A stretch of DNA of 33,140 nt from contig JAFKJY010000098.1 in the NCBI GenBank assembly GCA_017305835.1, positions 1-33,140 of the forward strand, read 5' to 3'. Source of the DNA: Hyphomicrobiales bacterium. Its GTDB lineage: Bacteria > Pseudomonadota > Alphaproteobacteria > Rhizobiales > Rhizobiaceae. The translations under genes and the position numbers were made by a program. The first letter of the stretch is position 1. The number at the start of each line of letters is the position of its first letter. The notes beneath the pieces were generated by a model. The model was not told the origin of the DNA, did no database searches, and was given only the letters and a program-made list of their open reading frames with translations. Positions 1-6,766 of this stretch are shown here, piece by piece.

Positions 1-35
1 ATGGCCACGACGCCCGCATAGAAGGCGTATTGCAT
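1..35 (-). CDS. 5' end of an unidentified gene, truncated by the window edge
   Basis: An ATG whose first base is at 35 on the minus strand opens a frame reading MQYAFYAGVVA to the window edge. A good ribosome binding site (GGGAG, six bases before the ATG) supports it as a true start. The few visible residues are hydrophobic and would suit a membrane segment or signal peptide. Eleven codons are too few to name the product. It lies downstream of the universal stress protein gene on the same strand, about 200 bases away. Confidence 0.45.
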   Translation of the reverse strand, partial: MQYAFYAGVVA

Positions 36-95
36 CGATATCTCCCTGATCCGCCGTTGCCGATCGGGAACCGATAGCGTGAACGGGGCGAGCCT

Positions 96-115
96 TCTTT
101 GCGATCGCGCAAAGA
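96..115. other. Short perfect hairpin between two minus-strand genes
   Basis: The arms TCTTTGCG and CGCAAAGA are perfectly complementary and separated by ATCG. The hairpin lies between the uspA-like stop codon and the next minus-strand start at 35. No convincing T-run follows on the minus strand, so termination is only possible. Nothing else recognisable lies in 36-162. Confidence 0.3.
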
Positions 116-162
116 GGTTTTCGCCGGGAGGCCGGCCGCGCGGGGATGCGCTGCCGAAAAGC

Positions 163-240
163 CTGGAACGGTTCCGGCTTTCACGGAATCGGCAGAACCG
201 CTCGCAAAACCGCTTCGCACTTTTGCCGGAAATGCTCTAG
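163..240. repeat. RIME-like intergenic repeat, internally deleted copy
   Basis: This stretch matches the longer element at 11187-11294. Bases 163-203 align to 11187-11227 with 35 of 41 identities. Bases 204-240 align to 11258-11294 with 36 of 37. The 30 bases at 11228-11257 are absent here, which removes the left arm (GCATTTCC) of the second hairpin. The terminal CTCTAG overlaps the stop codon of the universal stress protein gene. The pattern resembles the palindromic intergenic mosaic elements (RIME) known from rhizobia; the family name is from memory. Confidence 0.75.
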
Positions 241-683
241 CGGATGACCAGCACCGGCCGCGTGGTGCTGGTGACCACCTCGGCGGTCTGGCTGCCGAGG
301 ACGAGGCGGCGCACACCGCGCCGGCCGTGCGAGGACATCACGATCAGGTCGCAGTTTATGCGGTCGGCCAGCCGGACGATCGCCTCGGCCGGATGCTCGT
401 CGATCTCGTGGGTGAGCTCGACCGCGACGCCCTTCTCGGCGGCACGCTGGCGGATCGAGGCGAAGCGCTTGGCCATCTCCTCGTCGACGGACTGGTCGTA
501 GCGGCCGACCGGGTCCTCGACGCCGGCCATGCGGGCCGCCCGCAGGGCGCGCGCGTCGAGCGGCTCGCTCACCGAGACGATCGTCACCTTGGCGCCCAGC
601 CTGGCGGCGAGCGCCAGCCCCTGGTCGACGCCCTTCTTGGCGAGGTCCGAGCCGTCGGTTGCGATCAGGATGTGGTCGTACAT
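237..683 (-). CDS. Universal stress protein, UspA family
   Basis: A 148-residue single-domain protein of normal Usp length. It opens with a beta strand and ATP-site aspartate (HILIATDGSD, residues 4-13). Near the C-terminus it carries the nucleotide-binding signature SSHG (117-120), nine residues, then GS (130-131), followed by the closing strand PVLVIR. The first Gly of the G2xG9xGS consensus is Ser here, as in many proteins of this type. Usp proteins are cytoplasmic, often dimeric, and bind ATP under stress. A strong site (GGGGAG, about eight bases before the ATG) supports the start. Its TAG stop lies in the terminal CTCTAG of the repeat at 163-240. It is divergent from the kynureninase gene across 179 bases; no functional link is evident. 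Confidence 0.9.
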   Translation of the reverse strand: MYDHILIATDGSDLAKKGVDQGLALAARLGAKVTIVSVSEPLDARALRAARMAGVEDPVGRYDQSVDEEMAKRFASIRQRAAEKGVAVELTHEIDEHPAEAIVRLADRINCDLIVMSSHGRRGVRRLVLGSQTAEVVTSTTRPVLVIR

Positions 684-862
684 TCCGCAATCTCCCCTGC
701 TGGCCGCGATCGGCTCCGGTTGATGGAAACGATCTTCACAGCTTTTCCGGCGGGCCTCAACCCATGCAAAAGGCGGAGGCGGGCGCGCGCGGCGTGCTTG
801 CGGTCGCGGTTTTGCCGACGTAGTGCTCTGCCGTCCGCATGACCGAGGGGAGAAAGACAGCG

Positions 863-2056
863 ATGACCGATTTCGCCGCGACGCGGGAAAAATTCCACAT
901 GCCGGAAGGCGTCGTCTATCTCGACGGCAACTCGCTCGGGCCGCTGCCGAAGAACGCGATGGCGCGGGCGCGCAGCGTGATCGAGGCCGAATGGGGCGAG
1001 ATGCTGATACGCGCCTGGAACGAGGCCGGCTGGATGGAGCAGCCGCGCCGCGTCGGCGACAAGGTCGCCCGGCTGATCGGGGCCGCGCCCGGCACGGTCG
1101 TCATCGGGGACACGCTGTCGGTCAAGGTCTACCAGGCGCTCGCCTCGGCGCTGGAGATGCGGCCCGACCGGCGCGTTGTGGTCTCCGACAGCGGCAACTT
1201 CCCGACCGACCTCTACATGGCCGACGGGCTGCTGCGCTCGCTCGGGCGCGGGCACGAGCTGAAGGTGGTCGAGCCGGAGGCGGTGGCCGACGCGATCGAC
1301 AGCAGCGTCGCGGCGATCATGCTCACCCAGGTCGACTACCGCACCGGGCGCATGCACGACATGGCGGCGCTGACGAAGCGGGCGCACGCGGCGGGCGCGC
1401 TGGCGATCTGGGACCTCGCGCACTCGGCCGGCGCGGTGCCGATCGACCTCGCCGGCTGCGAGGCCGACTTCGCCATCGGCTGCACCTACAAATATCTCAA
1501 CGGCGGGCCGGGCGCGCCGGCCTTCATCTATGTGCGGCCCGACCTCGTCGGGCAGGCGCGGCCGGCGCTGTCGGGCTGGCTCGGCCACAACGCGCCGTTC
1601 GCCTTCGACCTCGACTACCGGCCGGCAGCCGACATCTCGCGCATGCGGGTGGGCACGCCGCCGGTGGTGCAGGTGAGCATCCTCGAGGCGGCGCTGGAGG
1701 CGTGGGACGGCGTCGACATGGCCGACGTGCGCCGCCGCTCGATCGAGCTCTCCGAACTGTTCATCCGCGAGGTCGAGGCGCGCTGCCCGCAGCTCGTCCT
1801 CGGCAGCCCGCGCGAGGCGCAGGCGCGCGGCTCGCAGGTCTCGTTCCGCTTCGAGCACGGCTATGCGGCGATGCAGGCGCTGATCGCGCGCGGCGTGATC
1901 GGCGACTTCCGCGCGCCCGACACGATGCGCTTCGGCTTCACCCCGCTCTATCTCGGCGAGGCCGAGGTGATGAAGGCCGTCGACATCCTCGCCGAGGTGA
2001 TCGGCGGGCGGCTGTGGGACCGGCCCGAATACCACCGCAAGGCGGCCGTCACCTGA
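863..2056 (+). CDS. kynU: Kynureninase (L-kynurenine hydrolase)
   Basis: A 397-residue PLP-dependent fold-type I enzyme that would cleave L-kynurenine to anthranilate and L-alanine in tryptophan catabolism. Hallmarks are an N-terminal YLDGNSLGPLP segment, the cofactor-binding Asp in WDLAHSAGA, the Schiff-base lysine in CTYKYLNGG (about Lys210), and a C-terminal FGFTPLY segment. Length is normal. The ATG at 863 is preferred because GGGGAG lies about ten bases upstream, whereas the in-frame ATG at 839 has no ribosome site. Tryptophan 2,3-dioxygenase and formamidase genes, often adjacent, are not here. The gene stands alone, converging on the OmpA-family gene 18 bases beyond its stop. Confidence 0.93.
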   Translation: MTDFAATREKFHMPEGVVYLDGNSLGPLPKNAMARARSVIEAEWGEMLIRAWNEAGWMEQPRRVGDKVARLIGAAPGTVVIGDTLSVKVYQALASALEMRPDRRVVVSDSGNFPTDLYMADGLLRSLGRGHELKVVEPEAVADAIDSSVAAIMLTQVDYRTGRMHDMAALTKRAHAAGALAIWDLAHSAGAVPIDLAGCEADFAIGCTYKYLNGGPGAPAFIYVRPDLVGQARPALSGWLGHNAPFAFDLDYRPAADISRMRVGTPPVVQVSILEAALEAWDGVDMADVRRRSIELSELFIREVEARCPQLVLGSPREAQARGSQVSFRFEHGYAAMQALIARGVIGDFRAPDTMRFGFTPLYLGEAEVMKAVDILAEVIGGRLWDRPEYHRKAAVT

Positions 2057-2068
2057 AAGGCGTCGTGG

Positions 2069-2083
2069 GGCGGCTCAGCCGCC
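2069..2083. terminator. Possible bidirectional hairpin between convergent genes
   Basis: GGCGGC and GCCGCC pair around a three-base loop TCA. The loop is also the TGA stop of the minus-strand OmpA-family gene. It lies 12 bases past the kynureninase stop and could serve both convergent transcripts. No T-run is present on either side, so the call is tentative. Confidence 0.3.
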
Positions 2084-3064
2084 TGTGACGTGCTCGACGA
2101 TCTCGACGCGGCGGTTCTTCGCCCGGCCTTCCTCGGTGCGGTTGGTGGCGACGGGCGCCGCCATGCCGGCGCCGGCCGGCGTCAGCCGCGCCCGCTCGAC
2201 GCCGTGGCCGGAGGTCAGCGCATCCGCCACCGCCTGCGCGCGGCGCTGCGACAGCGACAGGTTGTAGTCGAACGCGCCCTTGCCGTCGGTATGGCCGACG
2301 ATCAGCACCCTGAGCTTGGGATTGCCCTTCAGCAGCGCGCCGAGCTCGGCGATCTGCGGCTGCGATTCGGCCCTGATGTCGGCCTTGTCGAAATCGAACT
2401 GGATGCCGTAGATCGCGATGCGCCCGTCGCGCGCCAGCGCCTGCTCCATCTCGCTGGCGGCGATGACGGCGATCTTGTCGGTCTCCATCGGCTTGCCCTC
2501 GACGACCGTCAGCGCGACATGCGGCGTCAGCGGGCGGCTGCCGGCGGCCTTCACCTCGATGCCGTAGAGGCCGATGGTGACGGGGCCTTCTGGGCCGTTG
2601 CGTTCGGCGAGCAGGTAGATGCTGGAACCCCACTGGTTGGGCATGCGCACCGCGCCCCTGGCCGCCTCCCAGAAGGTCGGGATCATGCGGCCGGGCGAGC
2701 ACTCGTCCTCGCCGCGGCAGAGGAAACGCACCTCGAAGCCGGACGCCTTCAGGGCGGCCTCGTAGTTGCGCACCACCTCCAGCACCGAGCGGTCGGCCGG
2801 ACCCTCGTAGCCGATCGACGTCACCTTGCCCGAGAGGTTCAGCAGCCACGCCGACGGGTTGTCGCGGTCGGCCCGCTCCAGGCCCTTGAAGGGCAGCCGC
2901 ACCTCGTCATAGGCCTGCGTCTCGTGGAACTTGATGAACGAGCCCTCGTAGCGGCCGACGGCCGGGTGGTCGGACGCGCCCTTGACGTCGGCACCCTGCG
3001 CCGCGGCCGGCGCCGCCACGCCAAAGAAAAGCGCGAACGCCGCCGCGCGCATCCACATTCCCAT
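2075..3064 (-). CDS. OmpA-family peptidoglycan-binding protein with DUF4892-like N-terminal region
   Basis: A 329-residue exported protein. Residues 1-22 form a signal peptide with a hydrophobic core and a probable cleavage after AAA. The middle region (about 30-200; SFIKFHETQAYDEV, LNLSGKVTSIGYE) resembles the DUF4892 domain found before OmpA domains. The C-terminal OmpA domain (about 210-325) has FDFDKADI, GHTDGKG, the NLSLSQRRAQAV helix and KNRRVEI. These mark non-covalent binding to peptidoglycan in the periplasm. The ATG at 3064 has a GAGG site about ten bases upstream and places the signal peptide at the extreme N-terminus, so longer in-frame starts are unlikely. It lies 93 bases downstream of dinB on the same strand. 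The function of the N-terminal domain is not known to me. Confidence 0.85.
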   Translation of the reverse strand: MGMWMRAAAFALFFGVAAPAAAQGADVKGASDHPAVGRYEGSFIKFHETQAYDEVRLPFKGLERADRDNPSAWLLNLSGKVTSIGYEGPADRSVLEVVRNYEAALKASGFEVRFLCRGEDECSPGRMIPTFWEAARGAVRMPNQWGSSIYLLAERNGPEGPVTIGLYGIEVKAAGSRPLTPHVALTVVEGKPMETDKIAVIAASEMEQALARDGRIAIYGIQFDFDKADIRAESQPQIAELGALLKGNPKLRVLIVGHTDGKGAFDYNLSLSQRRAQAVADALTSGHGVERARLTPAGAGMAAPVATNRTEEGRAKNRRVEIVEHVTGG

Positions 3065-3157
3065 GTACCTGCCTCGTTTTCCTGACGTCGGGGAAGGCCA
3101 TGATAGGTGGCGCGCCGCGCCGTGCAAGCCCCGCGGAGGGCAGGGCGGCCGGCCGGT

Positions 3158-4495
3158 TCAGCCGCCGTTGCCGCGGTCCTGGCGGCCGACGGTCGAGGGC
3201 TCGGCCTCGCGGCCCGGACGGCCCTTGCCGAATGTGTAGCCGGTCTCGATCGCGCCGCCGCCGAATTTCTCGCGCAGCGTGTCCATCGCGCCCTCGGCCA
3301 GCGCCCGCTTGCGCGCGGTGACGTCGACGAGGTCCGGCGGGTCGGCGCGCGAGGGGTCCGACAGGTCGCTGACGCCGATGCCGATCAGGCGGTAGCGCGT
3401 GCCGTCGGCCTCCTTGCGCAGCAGCTCCAGCCCGGTCTGGAAGATGCGGTCGGCCAGCCGCGTCGGGTCGGCGAGCGCGCGGTTGCGGGTGCGGATCCTG
3501 AAGTCGGCGCTCTTCAGCTTGAGCACGACGGTGCGGCCGGCGAGCCCGGCCTTCTTCAGCCGCGCGGAGACGCGCTCGGCGAGCCGCCGCAGCACCGGCA
3601 CGAGGTCGTCCATCGTAGCGAGGTCGGTGTCGAAGGTGGTTTCGGCCGACACCGACTTGGCGTCGTGGCCGGGGTCGACCTTGCGCTCGTCGATGCCGCG
3701 CGACAGCCGCCACAGGCGGTCGCCCATCGTGCCGTAGCGGCGCATCAGGTCGCCGCGCTCCATCTGCTGGAGCTGGCCGATCATGCGCAGCCCGTCACGC
3801 TCCAGCGTGGCGGCGAAGGCCTTGCCGACGCCCCAGATCATCGTCACCGGCTGGCCGGCGAGAAAGCCGACCGCCTCCTCCTTGCCGATCACGGCGAAGC
3901 CGCGCGGCTTGTTGAAATCCGACGCCATCTTGGCGAGGAACTTGCAGTAGGACAGGCCGATCGAGACGCTGATGCCGAGCTCGCGCTCGACACGCGCGGC
4001 GAAGCGGCCGAGCGACAGCGCGGCCGGCTCGCCATGCAGCTTCTCGGTGCCCGACAGGTCGAGGAAGGCCTCGTCGATCGAGACCGGCTCGACCAGCGGG
4101 GTGAGCGCGTGCATGAACTCGCGCACCTGGCGGCCGACGCGGACATATTTCTCCATGTCCGGCTTGATCACCACGGCGTCGGGGCAGGCCTCCAGCGCCT
4201 TGAACATCGGCATGGCCGAGCGCACGCCGCGGATGCGGGCGATGTAGCAGGCGGTCGAGACGACGCCGCGTTTTCCGCCGCCGACGATCACCGGCCGGTC
4301 GCGCAGCTCCGGGCGGTCACGCTTCTCCACCGCCGCGTAGAAGGCGTCGCAGTCGACATGGGCGATCGCCAGCCCGTACAGCTCGGCATGGCGCAGCAGG
4401 CGCGGGCTGCCGCAGGCCGGGCAGCGGCGGGCCGCGTCGCGCTGGAGCGACAGGCAATCGCGGCAGAAGCCCAGTGCGGGGTCGTTGACAGCCAT
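3158..4495 (-). CDS. dinB: DNA polymerase IV (Y-family, error-prone) with N-terminal zinc ribbon
   Basis: A 445-residue translesion polymerase. The Y-family palm shows HVDCDAFYAAVE (metal ligands from about Asp48, gate residues Phe52/Tyr53) and SIDEAFLDLSG with the catalytic Asp-Glu. The helix-hairpin-helix region reads IWGVGKAFAATL, and a little-finger domain follows. The unusual part is a CX2C-X10-CX2C cluster (Cys11, 14, 25, 28) before the polymerase domain, likely a zinc ribbon, which E. coli DinB lacks. The tail ends in a disordered Gly/Arg-rich stretch. The ATG at 4495 is chosen because the other in-frame ATG (4513) lies inside a LexA box. No clear Shine-Dalgarno is visible, so the leader must be very short. 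It is divergent from a GNAT gene. Confidence 0.93.
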   Translation of the reverse strand: MAVNDPALGFCRDCLSLQRDAARRCPACGSPRLLRHAELYGLAIAHVDCDAFYAAVEKRDRPELRDRPVIVGGGKRGVVSTACYIARIRGVRSAMPMFKALEACPDAVVIKPDMEKYVRVGRQVREFMHALTPLVEPVSIDEAFLDLSGTEKLHGEPAALSLGRFAARVERELGISVSIGLSYCKFLAKMASDFNKPRGFAVIGKEEAVGFLAGQPVTMIWGVGKAFAATLERDGLRMIGQLQQMERGDLMRRYGTMGDRLWRLSRGIDERKVDPGHDAKSVSAETTFDTDLATMDDLVPVLRRLAERVSARLKKAGLAGRTVVLKLKSADFRIRTRNRALADPTRLADRIFQTGLELLRKEADGTRYRLIGIGVSDLSDPSRADPPDLVDVTARKRALAEGAMDTLREKFGGGAIETGYTFGKGRPGREAEPSTVGRQDRGNGG

Positions 4496-4507
4496 CGGAA
4501 TTGATGA

Positions 4508-4522
4508 GAACATAACAGGAAC
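4508..4522 (-). promoter_or_regulatory. LexA (SOS) box for dinB
   Basis: On the minus strand the sequence is GTTC, seven bases, GTTC. This is an exact match to the direct-repeat LexA operator of alphaproteobacteria (GTTC-N7-GTTC, equivalently GAAC-N7-GAAC). It sits 13 bases upstream of the dinB ATG and just downstream of a promoter-like -10, where bound LexA would block initiation. The divergent GNAT gene starts 73 bases away on the other side and might also be affected. Confidence 0.8.
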
Positions 4523-4529
4523 AATCGGA

Positions 4530-4558
4530 ATGGTAACGGAGCGGGCCGGGATCGGCAA
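4530..4558 (-). promoter_or_regulatory. Putative dinB promoter
   Basis: On the minus strand, TTGCCG (4558-4553) and TACCAT (4535-4530) are separated by exactly 17 bases. They match four or more positions of each sigma-70 hexamer. The predicted start point would fall at the edge of or within the LexA box. Confidence 0.45.
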
Positions 4559-4594
4559 GGCGACGGGGGTTCTGGCGCATGCGCGGAGGAGGGC

Positions 4595-5176
4595 ATGGGC
4601 ATTTCGATCGAGCCGCTGACGCCGGCGCTGTGGCCGGCCTTCGAGGCATTGTTCGGCAGGCAGGGCGCCTGCTACGGCTGCTGGTGCACCTGTTTCCGGC
4701 TGCCGCCGGCGGCGCGTCGGGCCTCGACCGGCCTGCGCAACAAGGATTTCATCAAGGCGCGCATCGAGGCAGGGCCGCCGCCCGGCCTGCTGGCGATCGA
4801 GGACGGGACCGCGCTGGGCTGGATGCAGATCGGGCCGCGCGCCGACGTGCCGGAGTGGAACAATCGCGGCCGCGCCTCGGCGCCGCTGGGCGAGGCCGAC
4901 GCCGCGGATCCGGCCGTCTGGGCGATCTCGTGCTTCTTCGTGCGGACGGCGGCGCGCGGAGGCGGGCTGACGCACCGGCTCGTCGCGGCGGGCGTCGATC
5001 ATGCGCGACGCGGCGGCGCGCGGGCGCTGGAGGCCTGCCCGATGAGGCAATCGCGCGACACACGCTCGCTCGGCCTGTTCGTCGGCTCGGCCCGGGTGTT
5101 CGAGAAGGCGGGTTTTACCACCGTCGCGGAGCGCAAGGCGGGGCGGCCGCTGATGCGTCTCGATCTCGCGCGGTGA
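4595..5176 (+). CDS. GNAT-family N-acetyltransferase with Cys-rich N-terminal motif
   Basis: A 193-residue acetyltransferase-like protein. The GNAT core is seen from the strand AISCFFVRTAARGGGLTHRLV (about 109-129), where the V-x-x-x-A-R-G-G-G segment takes the place of the acetyl-CoA pyrophosphate loop, through to the C-terminal VGSARVFEKAGFTTVAE. A striking cluster, CYGCWCTCF, holds Cys26, 29, 31 and 33. A near-perfect ribosome site (GGAGGAGGG) precedes the ATG. The substrate is unknown. It starts divergently from dinB and ends 35 bases before the HAD gene, which is on the opposite strand. Confidence 0.8.
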   Translation: MGISIEPLTPALWPAFEALFGRQGACYGCWCTCFRLPPAARRASTGLRNKDFIKARIEAGPPPGLLAIEDGTALGWMQIGPRADVPEWNNRGRASAPLGEADAADPAVWAISCFFVRTAARGGGLTHRLVAAGVDHARRGGARALEACPMRQSRDTRSLGLFVGSARVFEKAGFTTVAERKAGRPLMRLDLAR

Positions 5177-5211
5177 GTCCGGCCGCGACCGCAAGCCCCT
5201 GGTTCGGAAAG

Positions 5212-5865
5212 CTAAATCCCCAGCGCGCCGGCGATCAGCGGACGCGCCTGCGTCCAGTCGTCGACGACGGTGACGGTCGGCTCGGCGGGCGGCAGCATGG
5301 CGCGCATCGAAGCCTCGGCCATCAGGTGGAAGAGGTGGATGTCGGGCACGTGCTCGCGCGCCGATGCGAGGTTGTGCGGCATGTCGTCGACGAAGGCGAC
5401 GGGGCGCGCGGCCGCGCCGCGCAGGCGTGCGATCGCCGGACCCTTGGCCATCTCGGTGGTGAGCAGCGGATAGGACAGGCCGAGCGCGTCGAGATGGGCG
5501 CGGCGCATGCCGCGGTGGCGGTGCGGCATCGCCGTCAGAAGCACGATCTCGGCGCGCGGCGCGAAGCCGGCCAGCGTCTCGGCGGCGCCGTCGGTCAGCG
5601 TCTGCCACTCGGCCTGCACCTCGAAGAAGGCGCCGACCAGCGTCGACACCTCCTCGCGCTCGAGCACGCGGCCGGAAGCGATCTCGGAGATGTTGCCGGC
5701 GAGCCGGAAGCTGTCGAACCTGAGGTCGTAGCCGGCGGCGCGCAGGAAGCGCGGGAAGGGGCGCACGAAGTGCAGCAGCACGTCGTCGACGTCGAGCACC
5801 AGCAGCGGGCGCGGGTCGTGCGACAGCTCCTCGATCTGGCGCAGGGTCTCGGGATCTATGCTCAT
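5212..5865 (-). CDS. HAD-superfamily hydrolase
   Basis: A 217-residue protein with haloacid-dehalogenase motifs. Motif I is LVLDVDDVLLHF (nucleophile about Asp25, acid/base Asp27), motif II is VLLTAMPH, and the distal acidic motif is FVDDMPHNLASA. These suggest a Mg-dependent phosphatase; the substrate cannot be read from the sequence. Its ATG overlaps the stop of the upstream DUF3572 gene as ATGA, so the two are translationally coupled. No signal peptide is present, so it should be cytoplasmic. Confidence 0.8.
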   Translation of the reverse strand: MSIDPETLRQIEELSHDPRPLLVLDVDDVLLHFVRPFPRFLRAAGYDLRFDSFRLAGNISEIASGRVLEREEVSTLVGAFFEVQAEWQTLTDGAAETLAGFAPRAEIVLLTAMPHRHRGMRRAHLDALGLSYPLLTTEMAKGPAIARLRGAAARPVAFVDDMPHNLASAREHVPDIHLFHLMAEASMRAMLPPAEPTVTVVDDWTQARPLIAGALGI

Positions 5866-6167
5866 GTCGAGGCCTCGAAGCGGTCGTCGCCGAAGGGCAG
5901 CGCCTTGAGCGCGCGGGCGACGGAGGAAGGGTCGTTGCCGGTCGCCTGCGCGAAGGCGAGCAGGGTCGGCTCGTGCGCGGCGACGAACTGGAGCACGCCG
6001 GCGGGGAAGCCGCGGCTGGCCGCCGCGCGGCGGATGTCGCGCGCCTCGATGCCGGTGATGGCGAGGAAGCGCGGCAGCAGCTCGGGATCGGCCGCGATGA
6101 AGCCGAGCGCGGAGACCGCCAGCGCCTCCGCCGCCTCCCGTTCCGCCGCCCGTCCGTCCTGTGCCAT
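5862..6167 (-). CDS. DUF3572 family protein
   Basis: A 101-residue, mostly helical, acidic and alanine-rich protein. Segments such as ALGFIAADPELLPRFLAITG and FVAAHEPTLLAFAQATG fit the small DUF3572 family common in Hyphomicrobiales. No function is known to me. An AGGAAAG site precedes the ATG. The stop overlaps the HAD start by four bases. It is divergent from divK across 227 bases, an arrangement I recall as usual in this order. Confidence 0.75.
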   Translation of the reverse strand: MAQDGRAAEREAAEALAVSALGFIAADPELLPRFLAITGIEARDIRRAAASRGFPAGVLQFVAAHEPTLLAFAQATGNDPSSVARALKALPFGDDRFEAST

Positions 6168-6276
6168 CCGTCTTTCCTGCGCCCGTCGCCGGCCCTGCGA
6201 TACATCCCGGGGCGCGGCGCGGCAAGGCGCGGGTGCGGACGGCGCCGGCCGTCACGGACAATTGGCCCGCCGGGGT

Positions 6277-6306
6277 TTGCCTTTCGTCAATCAAATCAAG
6301 CTAGGG
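6277..6306 (+). promoter_or_regulatory. Weak promoter-like sequence before divK
   Basis: TTGCCT at 6277-6282 is followed after 18 bases by CTAGGG at 6301-6306 in the only AT-richer part of this intergenic region. The -35 is reasonable; the -10 is poor. It is offered only as the best local candidate for the divK-pleD operon. Confidence 0.25.
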
Positions 6307-6394
6307 TTCATCGCGGGATTTCCGGCGCGGCCGCCGGATACGCCGCGGGCGACGCCCGCCGGCGGCGGGGCCGGCGACAGGGAACGGGGAGCGC

Positions 6395-6766
6395 ATGCCC
6401 AAGAAGGTCATGATCGTCGAAGACAACGAGCTCAACATGAAGCTCTTCCGCGACCTCATCGAGGCGAGCGGCTACGAGACCGTGCGCACGCGCAACGGGC
6501 TGGAGGCGCTGGATCTGGCCCGCGCGCACCGTCCCGACCTGATCCTGATGGACATCCAGCTCCCCGAGGTCTCCGGCCTCGAGGTGACCAAGTGGCTGAA
6601 GGAGGACGAGGAGCTGCACACGATCCCGGTGATCGCGGTGACGGCCTTCGCCATGAAGGGCGACGAGGAACGCATCCGCCAGGGCGGCTGCGAGGCCTAC
6701 ATCTCCAAGCCGATCTCCGTCCCGCGCTTCATCGAGACCATCAAATCCTATCTGGGGGACGCATGA
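6395..6766 (+). CDS. divK: Single-domain response regulator DivK
   Basis: A 123-residue stand-alone receiver domain. It contains the acidic pocket VMIVEDNELN, the phosphoacceptor Asp53 in LILMDIQLPEVSG, the switch Thr83 in AVTAFAMKGD and Lys105 in YISKPI. There is no output domain. In Caulobacter, DivK signals through DivJ, PleC and DivL to control CtrA and asymmetric division; that role is transferred by homology. A strong GGGGAG site precedes the ATG. The stop overlaps the pleD start as ATGA, so the two are co-translated. Confidence 0.95.
   Translation: MPKKVMIVEDNELNMKLFRDLIEASGYETVRTRNGLEALDLARAHRPDLILMDIQLPEVSGLEVTKWLKEDEELHTIPVIAVTAFAMKGDEERIRQGGCEAYISKPISVPRFIETIKSYLGDA

Noticed and set aside
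665..2035. Minus-strand open frame of 456 codons opposite the kynureninase gene
   Set aside because: The His/Arg-rich composition is typical of antisense frames in GC-rich genes, and there is no ribosome site or domain.
3158..6205. A very long minus-strand open frame of about 1015 codons running through dinB and beyond
   Set aside because: Only the part from 4495 is DinB. The rest is Arg/Ala/Pro-rich translation of the GNAT, HAD and DUF3572 regions in a wrong frame, a common artefact of high GC content.
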